Shown here: in pieces, positions 1 to 8,083 of the stretch
How the letters are laid out: the number at the start of each line of letters is the position of its first letter
Position numbering within the stretch: the stretch's first letter is position 1
NCBI GenBank assembly: GCA_045615545.1
Contig: JAZLFA010000035.1
Coordinates: forward strand, 1-12,612
Direction of reading: 5' to 3'
DNA: 12,612 nt
Source of the DNA: SIG220 sp045615545
Lineage (GTDB): Bacteria > Bacillota_I > Bacilli_A > RFN20 > CAG-826
Made by a program: the position numbers and the translations under genes
Notes under the pieces: model-generated
What the model saw: only the letters and a program-made list of their open reading frames with translations
Database searches by the model: none
What the model was told of the DNA's origin: nothing

Positions 1-137
1 ATTACTTAAAACAGGGCAAAATTACACATCAAACACCTCTGATTAGTGCTTAAATTAGAGAAATATTTTTAATGCTTATCTATGATAGGATTCTTTTAGT
101 GTGGAAATTAAGAAAAAAATGCTTGATAATTGTAGGT

Positions 138-581
138 ATGAAAAAAGTTAATTTCTTTCTATTAATTTTATTACTTACTGGATGCGCGACTGGAAGAAAG
201 CCTCCTAGTGATTACCCTGAACATTCGTATGACGAGATCACTTTTCTAAAGATTGATTATGAAGATTGTTTTAATCAACTGGATCAATTCTATTTATTAT
301 ATTTTTATCAAGAAACATGTCATGATTGCTCGCTTATTAAAAACGAAGTAATTGATTTTGCGCTAAATAATAAAATGCCGATATATTTTATTGAAGCAAA
401 TAGTAGTTTTCTATATCGATATTCGTATAACGAAATTGATAAAACTATTGGTGCTACTAAATATACCGATATTTGGGTTGGATTAACACCAGAAATAGTC
501 ACTATTAATAACTACATAGCTGTAGATAATAAAATCGGTAGTAATGACGTTAGTTATGTTCTTTCAACTTATCGAAAATAA
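138..581 (+). CDS. Thioredoxin-fold lipoprotein (putative)
   Basis: Predicted 147-residue membrane-anchored lipoprotein. Residues 1-15 form a short signal peptide (basic MKK, then a Leu/Ile/Phe-rich core) ending in the lipobox LLTGC, so Cys16 would be lipidated and the protein held on the outer face of the membrane. A CHDC motif (Cys61-Cys64) follows a beta-strand-like stretch (LLYFYQ), and a later TPE (in WVGLTPEIV) fits the cis-proline loop of the thioredoxin fold. A role in thiol-disulphide exchange outside the cell is inferred from this. An in-frame ATG at 72 would add 22 residues; I chose 138 because it puts the signal peptide at the N-terminus. No clear ribosome binding site precedes it. 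A GATAAT at 125-130 could be a -10 element, which would make the mRNA nearly leaderless, but its -35 is weak. The gene lies just upstream of pcrA; a functional link is not evident. Confidence 0.75.
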   Translation: MKKVNFFLLILLLTGCATGRKPPSDYPEHSYDEITFLKIDYEDCFNQLDQFYLLYFYQETCHDCSLIKNEVIDFALNNKMPIYFIEANSSFLYRYSYNEIDKTIGATKYTDIWVGLTPEIVTINNYIAVDNKIGSNDVSYVLSTYRK

Positions 582-610
582 TTGAATGTGATAATAACTA
601 ATGTTATTAT
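582..610 (+). promoter_or_regulatory. Promoter of pcrA-ligA, predicted leaderless
   Basis: A TTGAAT -35 (582-587), a 17-nt spacer and TATTAT -10 (605-610) preceded by TG at 602-603 give an extended -10 promoter. Counting 7 nt beyond the -10 puts +1 at 617, the A of the pcrA ATG. A perfect palindrome, ATAATAAC-TAAT-GTTATTAT (591-610), fills the spacer and the -10. It could be an operator or a weak terminator for the upstream gene. Confidence 0.5.
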
Positions 611-616
611 TTATTC

Positions 617-2830
617 ATGAATTACCAAAATGATTTAAATGATAGTCAATTAGAAGCTGTAACAACTTCTTTTCAACGCGTAAGAATTGTTGCTGGAGCC
701 GGTAGTGGTAAGACAAGAGTATTAACTTATAGAATTTCATATTTAATTGAAGAACTTCATGTTGCACCTTGGAAGATACTAGCGATTACTTTTACTAATA
801 AAGTTGCTAACGAAATGCGTAATCGTGTTATTAAATTGGCTCCTTCTAGTGAAAAGGATTTAACCATTAAAACTTTCCATTCATTTGCGGCAATGTTTTT
901 AAGAAGAGAAATTAACGTTATTAACTTTCCTATATCATTTACTATTCTTGACGAAGAAGACCAAACCAAGATGCTTAAAGATATAGGCGCATCTTTAGGA
1001 TATAAACGCACAGATCCATTAATTAAAAAAGCAATGGAATACATCTCTAGAAATAAGTTACAAGAACATTATCCTGATGATATAAAAATAGATCATGAAA
1101 AGTTTGAGGGAGAAAAAGATTGTTTAGAAATCTACACTCTTTATGAAGAAAATAAAGATAGGATGTATTGTTTAGATTTTGATGATTTATTATTAAAAAC
1201 CAATCAAATACTTACTAATTTTCCTAATATTCGCGAAAAATGGCAAAGAAAAATTGATCATATTTTAGTTGATGAATTTCAAGATACAAACAATGTTGAA
1301 TATCGCTTAATTAAGTTGTTAAGTAAACCTAGTACATGTTTATATGTTGTTGGTGACCCTGATCAAACAATCTATACTTGGAGAGGTGCTAATCAAGATA
1401 TTATTTTAAATTTGGAAAAAGATTATCCGGGCATTGATACAGTGGTTCTTGATCGAAATTACCGTAGCACCCAATCAATTCTTGATAGCGCTAACAAACT
1501 TATCAATTACAATAAGTTTAGAATTAAGAAAAATTTATACACCGAAAACAATTTAGGAAAACCTGTTACTGCCAAAAGATTCCCTTCAGTAACTAGTGAA
1601 GCAAACTTTTTGGCTAAAGAAGTCCGTAGGCTTCATGATGTTGAACATTATTTGTATAAAGATATCGTTGTCTTATATCGTAGCAGTTATGTGACTTTTG
1701 ATTTTGAAGCTGCCTTAACAGCGCATCAAATTCCTTATTCTGTTTATGGCGGACTTAAGTTCTGGGCTCGTAGAGAAATAAAAGATGTTTTAGCGTTTTT
1801 TAAATTACTTGTTAATGATAAAGATGATATTTCTTTTGAAAGAATTATAAATGTTCCAAGAAGAGGTATTGGTGAATCATCAATTAATACATTTAAATTA
1901 GAAGCCAAAGAAATGAATATGTCACTTATGGAATACGCTCGTAAGGTTGACGGAGATAATACAGCACTTCAATCACGCGTTGTAAATGCTTTAAAAAGAC
2001 TAATTGTTTTATTAGACCATACAAAAGATGAATTGAATAAAGATGAAGAAGTGTTTTCTAAAGTTTTAGAAGATATGCTTCAATCTGTTGGCTACTATGA
2101 TGAATTAATTAAAGAAGAAGATGGGGAAGAGAGATTAGAAAACGTCAAACAACTTTTTGCTGATTTCCGTCATTTTCTAAAAACGTACCCTGATTGTTCA
2201 TTAGATGAATATTTACAAAATGTGACTCTTATTTCTGCACAAGACGAAGTTACTGAGGGTGACAATATTACTCTTATGACAGTTCATACCGCTAAAGGGC
2301 TTGAATATCCTGTTGTATTTGTAGTTAGATTTAATGACACTGTTTTCCCTCACGCTAGAAGCGTAGCGGAAGGATACAAGGCTCTCGAAGAAGAAAGAAG
2401 ACTTGCTTATGTGGCGATGACTCGCGCAAAAGAAATGTTATATTTAACATGTGCGGATGGTTTTTCTTATGTTGCTGGTGGGAATTTAACTCCTTCTCAA
2501 TTTTTCGCGGAAAGTGGTAATGCGATTAAAGATGAACATTTTGAATATACACCGTTCCGTTCAAATAAACGTCCAAGTTCTTTCCATTTTGGTGATGGAG
2601 AACCTATGGACTTTACTAAAGATGAACCTAGTAGACAAGATTTTTCTCAAGTTACCAACGATGTTATTAGTTGGGCTGTTGGAGATGTTGTTATTCATAA
2701 AACTCTTGGGAGGGGTGTTGTTATTGCCCTTGAAGGTGATGATATTATTCAAGTTAAATTTGATGAGCATGAAATAAAATCATTATTAGGTAGTCATAAA
2801 GCATTATCTAAAGGAGGTCATGAATCATGA
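617..2830 (+). CDS. pcrA: ATP-dependent DNA helicase PcrA/UvrD
   Basis: Superfamily 1A 3'-5' DNA helicase of 737 residues, the usual length of PcrA, acting in the cytoplasm in nucleotide excision repair, replication fork maintenance and rolling-circle plasmid replication. The helicase motifs are intact and in order: Q-motif Gln11, Walker A AGAGSGKT (26-33), TFTNK motif Ia, Walker B DEFQD (219-223), motif III GDPDQTIYTWRGA (246-258), motif IV DRNYRST (279-285), motif V VHTAKGLE (556-563) and motif VI EEERRLAYVAMTRAK (591-605). The C-terminus (from about 688: VGDVVIHKTLGRGVV) matches the Tudor-like domain by which PcrA binds RNA polymerase, followed by a short basic tail. ATG 617 gives the expected N-terminus (LNDSQLEAV) but has no Shine-Dalgarno sequence. 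The last codons overlap ligA by 4 nt (ATGA), implying translational coupling. The pcrA-ligA order is conserved in Bacilli. Confidence 0.97.
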   Translation: MNYQNDLNDSQLEAVTTSFQRVRIVAGAGSGKTRVLTYRISYLIEELHVAPWKILAITFTNKVANEMRNRVIKLAPSSEKDLTIKTFHSFAAMFLRREINVINFPISFTILDEEDQTKMLKDIGASLGYKRTDPLIKKAMEYISRNKLQEHYPDDIKIDHEKFEGEKDCLEIYTLYEENKDRMYCLDFDDLLLKTNQILTNFPNIREKWQRKIDHILVDEFQDTNNVEYRLIKLLSKPSTCLYVVGDPDQTIYTWRGANQDIILNLEKDYPGIDTVVLDRNYRSTQSILDSANKLINYNKFRIKKNLYTENNLGKPVTAKRFPSVTSEANFLAKEVRRLHDVEHYLYKDIVVLYRSSYVTFDFEAALTAHQIPYSVYGGLKFWARREIKDVLAFFKLLVNDKDDISFERIINVPRRGIGESSINTFKLEAKEMNMSLMEYARKVDGDNTALQSRVVNALKRLIVLLDHTKDELNKDEEVFSKVLEDMLQSVGYYDELIKEEDGEERLENVKQLFADFRHFLKTYPDCSLDEYLQNVTLISAQDEVTEGDNITLMTVHTAKGLEYPVVFVVRFNDTVFPHARSVAEGYKALEEERRLAYVAMTRAKEMLYLTCADGFSYVAGGNLTPSQFFAESGNAIKDEHFEYTPFRSNKRPSSFHFGDGEPMDFTKDEPSRQDFSQVTNDVISWAVGDVVIHKTLGRGVVIALEGDDIIQVKFDEHEIKSLLGSHKALSKGGHES

Positions 2831-4812
2831 CTTATAAAGAGAAAGCAGCAGAACTAACAAAGTTACTCGAAAAGTATACTTATGAATATTATGTATTAGA
2901 TAATCCTTCAGTGAGTGATGCTGAATTTGATCGTTTGATGCAAGAATTGATAATGCTTGAGAAAGAGCATCCTGATTTAGTTAATCCTTTATCACCAACT
3001 CAAAGAGTCGGCGGTATTGTCCAAGATGAATTTAAAAAAGTTACGCATCAAAGAATGATGTTATCTTTAGCCAATGCGTTTAATGAAGATGATCTTCGTG
3101 ATTTTGATCGTAAAGTTAGAGAGATTACGGGCTTAGACAAAATATCTTATATGGCTGAAATGAAGATTGATGGACTAGGTATGTCACTTGTCTATCACAA
3201 CAAGCTTCAATACGCTGCAACAAGAGGTGATGGTGTCACCGGTGAAGACGTTACTGCGAATGTTGTTACAATCAAATCAATCCCATCTCATATTGATTTA
3301 GATGAAGATTTTGAAATACGTGGTGAAGTGTTTATGAGCAAAAAAACACTGCAAAAACTCAATGAACAACGCAAAATTAGCGGAGAACCATTATTTGCAA
3401 ACGCTCGTAATGCTGCCGCCGGAAGTATTCGTCAATTAGACAGTTCAATTGCTGCAAGTCGTAATCTTGACGCATTCTGGTATTATTTTGTTAATGCTAA
3501 AGATTTTAATATTAGATATCATTCAGAAGCGCTAAATATGGCAGATAAGCTTGGCTTTAAAACTAATCCAGAAAGAAGATTATGTTCTGGAATTGAAGAA
3601 GTACTTAAGTTTATTGATGAGTATACTGAGAAACGCCCTAACCTTGACTATGATATTGATGGAATAGTTGTCAAAGTTGATGATATGTCTTTATACGATA
3701 AACTTGGCTACACCGCAAAAACCCCAAGATGGGCAATTGCTTATAAATTTCCACCTGAAGAGGTGCAAACCAAATTGTTAGATATTATTTATACGGTTGG
3801 TAGAACCGGTAAGATTACCCCAAACGCTGTTCTTGAACCAGTAAGAGTTGCTGGTAGCGTTGTTCAAAGGGCAACATTACATAATGAAGATTTTATTTTA
3901 GAAAAAGGTCTAATGATTGGTGATTATGTTGTTCTAAGGAAAGCTGGAGATGTTATCCCTGAAGTTGTTAGACCGGTTAAAGAAAGAAGAACTGGTGAAG
4001 AACTTCCTGCTTTAATGATTACACACTGTCCTGTATGTGGATCTGAACTTATTCGTGTTGACGCCATGCATTTCTGTACAAATCCTAATTGTGATGCTCG
4101 TAAAATTGAAAGCATAATTCATTATGCGAGCAAAGACGCAATGGATATTGAAGGTTTAGGAGAAAAGGTTGCAGAACAATTCTTTAACCAAGGGTTTATT
4201 AAAGATATAACTGATATTTATTCACTTATGAACCATCGTGATGAAATAATTGCCCTTGATGGTTGGAAAGAAAAATCAATTGATAATCTTTTAACTGCTA
4301 TTGAAAATTCAAAAGCAAATTCTTTGGAAAGAGTGTTATTTGGACTCGGAATTAAAGAAGTTGGCGCTAAAATGGCCAAATCATTATCGAAAATTTATTT
4401 AAATATTGATTCGTTAATGAATGCTACCGAAGAAGAACTATTAGAACTTCCTGATGTTGGTCCGGTTGTAGCAAAAAGTATATTCGAATGGTTTAAGAAT
4501 GAAACTAACGCTAATAAAATTACATTACTTAAGTTAGCGGGGGTTAACTTTACATATTTAGGGAGTGTTTCTAGTGCGGCTAATTCATATTTTTCTGGTA
4601 AAACTGTTGTATTAACCGGAACTTTAAGTAGTATGGGTAGAAAAGAAGCAACTGAAATATTAGAAAATTTAGGCGCTAAAGTAACTGGTAGTGTTTCAAA
4701 AGCAACTGACGCTGTTATTGCTGGAACAGAAGCTGGAAGTAAATTAGACAAAGCTAATCAGTTAGGAATAACTGTGCTTGATGAAGCAACATTTTTAGAA
4801 TTAATCAAATAA
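2827..4812 (+). CDS. ligA: NAD+-dependent DNA ligase
   Basis: Seals nicks in duplex DNA using NAD+, joining Okazaki fragments and closing repair patches. At 661 residues it is full length. Domains in order: Ia NMN-binding region (YYVLDNPSVSDAEFDRL, 21-37), adenylation domain with the catalytic lysine Lys113 in KIDG, then RGDGVTGEDVT, AARNAAAGSIRQLD and GIVVKVD, an OB fold (GRTGKITPNAVLEPV), a four-cysteine zinc finger (Cys401, 404, 417, 422), helix-hairpin-helix repeats (about 430-560) and a C-terminal BRCT domain (about 580-661). The Ia position that is Tyr in E. coli LigA (Tyr35) is Phe34 here. The start overlaps the pcrA stop as ATGA, with a strong ribosome binding site, AAAGGAGG, ending 8 nt upstream. 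A rho-independent terminator follows. Confidence 0.98.
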   Translation: MTYKEKAAELTKLLEKYTYEYYVLDNPSVSDAEFDRLMQELIMLEKEHPDLVNPLSPTQRVGGIVQDEFKKVTHQRMMLSLANAFNEDDLRDFDRKVREITGLDKISYMAEMKIDGLGMSLVYHNKLQYAATRGDGVTGEDVTANVVTIKSIPSHIDLDEDFEIRGEVFMSKKTLQKLNEQRKISGEPLFANARNAAAGSIRQLDSSIAASRNLDAFWYYFVNAKDFNIRYHSEALNMADKLGFKTNPERRLCSGIEEVLKFIDEYTEKRPNLDYDIDGIVVKVDDMSLYDKLGYTAKTPRWAIAYKFPPEEVQTKLLDIIYTVGRTGKITPNAVLEPVRVAGSVVQRATLHNEDFILEKGLMIGDYVVLRKAGDVIPEVVRPVKERRTGEELPALMITHCPVCGSELIRVDAMHFCTNPNCDARKIESIIHYASKDAMDIEGLGEKVAEQFFNQGFIKDITDIYSLMNHRDEIIALDGWKEKSIDNLLTAIENSKANSLERVLFGLGIKEVGAKMAKSLSKIYLNIDSLMNATEEELLELPDVGPVVAKSIFEWFKNETNANKITLLKLAGVNFTYLGSVSSAANSYFSGKTVVLTGTLSSMGRKEATEILENLGAKVTGSVSKATDAVIAGTEAGSKLDKANQLGITVLDEATFLELIK

Positions 4813-4834
4813 CCTACTATAGTAATTTTTATAC

Positions 4835-4866
4835 AATCACATACATATGCGTGTGTGATTTTTTTT
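4835..4866 (+). terminator. Rho-independent terminator of ligA
   Basis: A 10-bp stem, AATCACATAC (4835-4844) with GTGTGTGATT (4851-4860), contains one G-U pair and a six-base loop, and runs into eight T residues (4859-4866). It closes the pcrA-ligA unit. The -35 of the next promoter starts in the T-tract. Confidence 0.9.
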
Positions 4867-4893
4867 CACAAACTATCATTTATATGATAAAAT
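4865..4893 (+). promoter_or_regulatory. Promoter of the gatCAB operon, predicted leaderless
   Basis: TTCACA (-35, 4865-4870), a 17-nt spacer and TAAAAT (-10, 4888-4893) each match the sigma-A consensus in five of six positions. TG at 4885-4886 adds an extended -10. The predicted +1 is near A4900, only 3 nt before the gatC ATG at 4903, and no Shine-Dalgarno sequence lies upstream of that ATG. Confidence 0.75.
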
Positions 4894-4902
4894 ACAAACA
4901 TT

Positions 4903-5199
4903 ATGAAAAGAGTTGATAAGCAAGTATTAGATTCAGCAGCAAAGAGTATGATGTTTGAGATGAGTGAACAAGAACTCGAAACTTTGCTCGATGAATTTAA
5001 TATCATTACAAAACAAATGGAATTGATTGGTAAGATTGATGGCGTTGATGAAGCTAAACCAATGACTTTCCCTTTTGATGTTACCATTGATTCTCTTAGA
5101 GAAGATGAACCAAGCAAACCTTTACAACGTGATGTTGCGCTTAAAAACGCTAGCGATGTTGTTGATGGACAAATTCGTCTTCCAAAGGTGGTTGGATAA
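4903..5199 (+). CDS. gatC: Asp-tRNA(Asn)/Glu-tRNA(Gln) amidotransferase subunit C
   Basis: Small 98-residue subunit that wraps around the GatA-GatB interface and stabilises the complex. The family features are visible: an N-terminal helical segment (DKQVLDSAAKSMMFEMSEQELETLLDEFNIITKQMELIGKID), a central acidic stretch, and the C-terminal region with REDEPSKPLQRDVALKNASDVVDGQIRLPKVV, which corresponds to the LREDxxxxSLxRExxLxNAPxxxxGxFxVPxV signature. Length is normal. It is first in the operon and has no Shine-Dalgarno sequence, consistent with a leaderless mRNA starting about 4900. Its stop overlaps the gatA start by one base (TAATG). Confidence 0.95.
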   Translation: MKRVDKQVLDSAAKSMMFEMSEQELETLLDEFNIITKQMELIGKIDGVDEAKPMTFPFDVTIDSLREDEPSKPLQRDVALKNASDVVDGQIRLPKVVG

Positions 5200-6659
5200 T
5201 GAACTATTTAGATTTACCTATCACTGAAATTCACTCTGCTATTTTAGAAGGCAAGGTAACTCCTTCTGAATTAGTAAAAGAAGCTTTGCTTCGCGCAAAA
5301 AATGATGACAATAATGCTTTTGAGTATATTTGCGAGCAGGAAGCGATTGAAGCAGTTAACAAATTAGACGAAAGTAAGAAAGATAGTATTTTTTATGGTA
5401 TTCCTGTTGTTATCAAAGATAATTTTTCAACAAAAGATATTCCTACAACAGGTTCAAGTAATATTTTAAAGAACTATGTACCTGTTTTTTCTAGTGAAGC
5501 ATGTTTGCGTTTAGAAAAGGCAGGCGCAATTATTATTGGTAAGTCCACACTTGATGAATTAGCAATGGGTGGTAGTGGCACAACCGGTCACAAAGGCACT
5601 TCTTTTAATCCTTGGGATAAAAAGAAAGAACATCTTATTGGCGGTTCAAGTTGTGGTAGCGCTATAGCAGTTTGTAACAATATTGTTCCATTTGCATTAG
5701 GATCCGATACTGGCGACAGTGTTAGAAAGCCAGCATCAAATGGTGGATTAGTTGGTTTTAAACCAACTTGGGGAAGAATCTCTCGTTTCGGATTATTTCC
5801 ATTTGCTACTTCGTTAGATCATGTTGCATATTTTACACGTAACGTTGATGACAGTGCATTAGCACTTTCAATTCTTGCGGGTCATGATGAAAAAGACGCA
5901 ACTAGCTCATATAAACCAGTCGAAGATTATGCAAAAGATATAAATGAATCAGTTAAAGGTAAAAAGATAGCGATAATCAAAGGTGTTGTTGATTCTATTC
6001 ATGAACCAAAAATTCTTGAATCATTTAATAAATCTTTAGATTACTTGAAAAGTAAAGGTGCCATCGTTGATTATGTTGATGTTAATAAAGATTTATTGAT
6101 GGCTATTTATCCTACTTATATTATTATCTCTTGTGCAGAAGCAACAAGCAATAACGCTAATTTGGATGGCATAAAATTTGGTGATAGAAAACCTGGAAAT
6201 ACCTATGAAGAAGTGATTACAAATACACGTACAGCTGGATTTAGTGAATTAATTAAGCGCCGTTTTGTTATTGGTAGCTTCTCCTTACTGAAGGAAAACC
6301 GTGATGAACTTCTTACTAGAGCACAGAAATGTCGTCGACTTATTGTTGATACTATTAATAAAATTTTCGAAGATTATGATGGAATATATCTTCCTGCCTC
6401 ACCTTCAACAGCACCATTAATTAAAGGCTCTAGTGGTGATAGACTTTCAAGCGAATATTTAATTGCGGATAATCATTTGGCAATTGGCAATTTTGGTGGA
6501 TTCCCATCAATCACTCTTCCTATTGGCTTTAAGGATGGACTTCCATTTGGAGCTAACTTAACTTGTAAACCTTTTGATGAAGTAAATATGTTTAAAATTG
6601 CCAAAGAAATTGAGAATGGTACTGGGTTAAAGAATATCTCAGCGAAGGAGGCAAAATAA
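5199..6659 (+). CDS. gatA: Asp-tRNA(Asn)/Glu-tRNA(Gln) amidotransferase subunit A
   Basis: Glutaminase subunit (486 residues) of the amidase-signature family. It releases ammonia from glutamine and passes it through a channel to GatB, which amidates mischarged Glu-tRNA(Gln) or Asp-tRNA(Asn). The Lys / cis-Ser / Ser triad is present: Lys73 in VIKDNF, Ser150 in GGSSCGS and the nucleophile Ser174 in SDTGDSVRKPAS. The 24-residue gap between the two serines matches the spacing I recall for the Staphylococcus enzyme (154 and 178). Two signature glycines differ from the common form: GGSSGGS is GGSSCGS (Cys152) and TGGSIRQPA is TGDSVRKPA (Asp173). I believe the Asp form also occurs in Mollicutes-type GatA, so activity is probably kept. 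The gene is joined to gatC and gatB by TAATG overlaps, with AGGTGG just before the start. Confidence 0.96.
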   Translation: MNYLDLPITEIHSAILEGKVTPSELVKEALLRAKNDDNNAFEYICEQEAIEAVNKLDESKKDSIFYGIPVVIKDNFSTKDIPTTGSSNILKNYVPVFSSEACLRLEKAGAIIIGKSTLDELAMGGSGTTGHKGTSFNPWDKKKEHLIGGSSCGSAIAVCNNIVPFALGSDTGDSVRKPASNGGLVGFKPTWGRISRFGLFPFATSLDHVAYFTRNVDDSALALSILAGHDEKDATSSYKPVEDYAKDINESVKGKKIAIIKGVVDSIHEPKILESFNKSLDYLKSKGAIVDYVDVNKDLLMAIYPTYIIISCAEATSNNANLDGIKFGDRKPGNTYEEVITNTRTAGFSELIKRRFVIGSFSLLKENRDELLTRAQKCRRLIVDTINKIFEDYDGIYLPASPSTAPLIKGSSGDRLSSEYLIADNHLAIGNFGGFPSITLPIGFKDGLPFGANLTCKPFDEVNMFKIAKEIENGTGLKNISAKEAK

Positions 6660-8083
6660 TGGACTTTGAAGCTATTATTGGTCTAGAAATACACGTTGAG
6701 ATGAAAACAAAATCCAAAATGTTTTCTAGCGCAAAAGTTAGTTTTGGTGAAGACTCAAATACTGAAGTTGTTCCTTTGGATATGGCCTTTCCTGGTACGC
6801 TTCCTTTGTTAAATAAACAAGCAGTTATTAATGCGATTAGAGTATGTAATGCTTTACATATGGAAATTGATGATGAACTTTGGTTTGATCGTAAAAACTA
6901 TTTCTATAGCGACTTACCAAAAGGTTATCAAATTACTCAACAAGATAGACCAATTGGTAAAAACGGATATCTTGAAATTGAATTATCTACTGGAAAAAAG
7001 AAAATCAATATTGAACGTTTACACATGGAGGAAGATACATGTAAGCAACTTCACTCCTGGGATTGTTCATTACTTGACTATAACCGTGCTGGGATCCCAC
7101 TTATTGAAATTGTTTCTTGCCCTGATTTAAGAAGTGGTGAGGAAGCAATGAAATATGTTGAAAAGATACGTTCAATAGTTTCTTTCCTTGAAGTTAGCGA
7201 TGGACGTATGGAAGAAGGCTCTTTACGTTGTGACGTTAACATTTCAATAAAAGATAAAAATAGTAGCGTTTTAGGAACTAAGGTTGAAATTAAAAACCTA
7301 AATAGTATTGCTAACATTCAAAAAGCAATAGATTTTGAAATAGCTAGACAACAAGTTGTCTTATTAACTGGCGGAAAAGTTATTCAAGAAACTCGTCGTT
7401 TTGATGAAGGTATTAAAGAAACAGTTACAATGCGTTTAAAAACAGACGCAGTTGACTATAAATATTTCACTGAGCCTAATATTGCTCCTATTAAATTAAG
7501 TAAATCATTTATTGAAGATGCAATAACCTCTTCTCCTGAACTAGCTGAAGTTAAATTAGCAAGATATCAAACTTTAGGATTAAATGAATATGATTGTGGT
7601 TTACTCATTAGTAACAAAGAATCTTCAGACTACTTTGATGAAGCTCTTAAGAGTGGCGCGAATGCCAAATTATTAGCTAACTGGGTTTTAGTGGATGTTC
7701 AAGCAATATTAAATAAAGACAATATATCGATTAAAGAATTTAAAGTATCACCTAAACATTTAGCAGATTTAATCAAACTAATTGAAAAGGGTGATATTTC
7801 AAATAAACAGGCGCGTGAATTTTTCGCTAAGATGGTTATTGATGATGCTGATCCAAATAAATTATTAAAGGAAAGTGGCACTACACTTATTAGCGATGTA
7901 GATTCTTTACTTGCTATTATTACAAAAGTTTTAGACAATAATGCTCAATCGATTGCTGACTATAAAGCTGGTAAAGATCGTGCATTAGGATTCTTAGTTG
8001 GACAAGTGATGCGTTTAAGTCAAGGGAAGGCGAACCCTGCTATGACTTCTAAACTTTTAGTAGAGGAGATTAATAAAAGATAA
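6659..8083 (+). CDS. gatB: Asp-tRNA(Asn)/Glu-tRNA(Gln) amidotransferase subunit B
   Basis: tRNA-binding and kinase/transamidase subunit (474 residues, normal length). It phosphorylates the misacylated Glu or Asp on tRNA and amidates it with ammonia from GatA. The N-terminal GLEIHVEM (residues 8-15), DLPKGYQITQQD, RLHMEED with Glu125, DYNRAGIPLIEIVSCPDLRS and GRMEEGSLRCDVNIS are hallmark stretches of the catalytic cradle. The usual EEDAGK reads EEDTCK here. The C-terminal about 150 residues form the helical and YqeY-like tail domain that recognises the tRNA elbow (ending GFLVGQVMRLSQGKANPAMTSKLL). The start overlaps the gatA stop (TAATG), and GGAGG lies 9-13 nt upstream in the gatA 3' end. The complex implies that at least one of GlnRS and AsnRS is missing or supplemented in this organism. 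Confidence 0.97.
   Translation: MDFEAIIGLEIHVEMKTKSKMFSSAKVSFGEDSNTEVVPLDMAFPGTLPLLNKQAVINAIRVCNALHMEIDDELWFDRKNYFYSDLPKGYQITQQDRPIGKNGYLEIELSTGKKKINIERLHMEEDTCKQLHSWDCSLLDYNRAGIPLIEIVSCPDLRSGEEAMKYVEKIRSIVSFLEVSDGRMEEGSLRCDVNISIKDKNSSVLGTKVEIKNLNSIANIQKAIDFEIARQQVVLLTGGKVIQETRRFDEGIKETVTMRLKTDAVDYKYFTEPNIAPIKLSKSFIEDAITSSPELAEVKLARYQTLGLNEYDCGLLISNKESSDYFDEALKSGANAKLLANWVLVDVQAILNKDNISIKEFKVSPKHLADLIKLIEKGDISNKQAREFFAKMVIDDADPNKLLKESGTTLISDVDSLLAIITKVLDNNAQSIADYKAGKDRALGFLVGQVMRLSQGKANPAMTSKLLVEEINKR

Noticed and set aside
3..53. A 16-codon open frame running in from the window edge to a TAA at 51-53
   Set aside because: It could be the 3' end of an upstream gene, but another frame is equally open to 46 and the peptide is not recognisable.
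72..137. In-frame upstream ATG extending the lipoprotein by 22 residues
   Set aside because: It would bury the lipoprotein signal peptide inside the protein; the start at 138 gives a normal signal sequence and lipobox.
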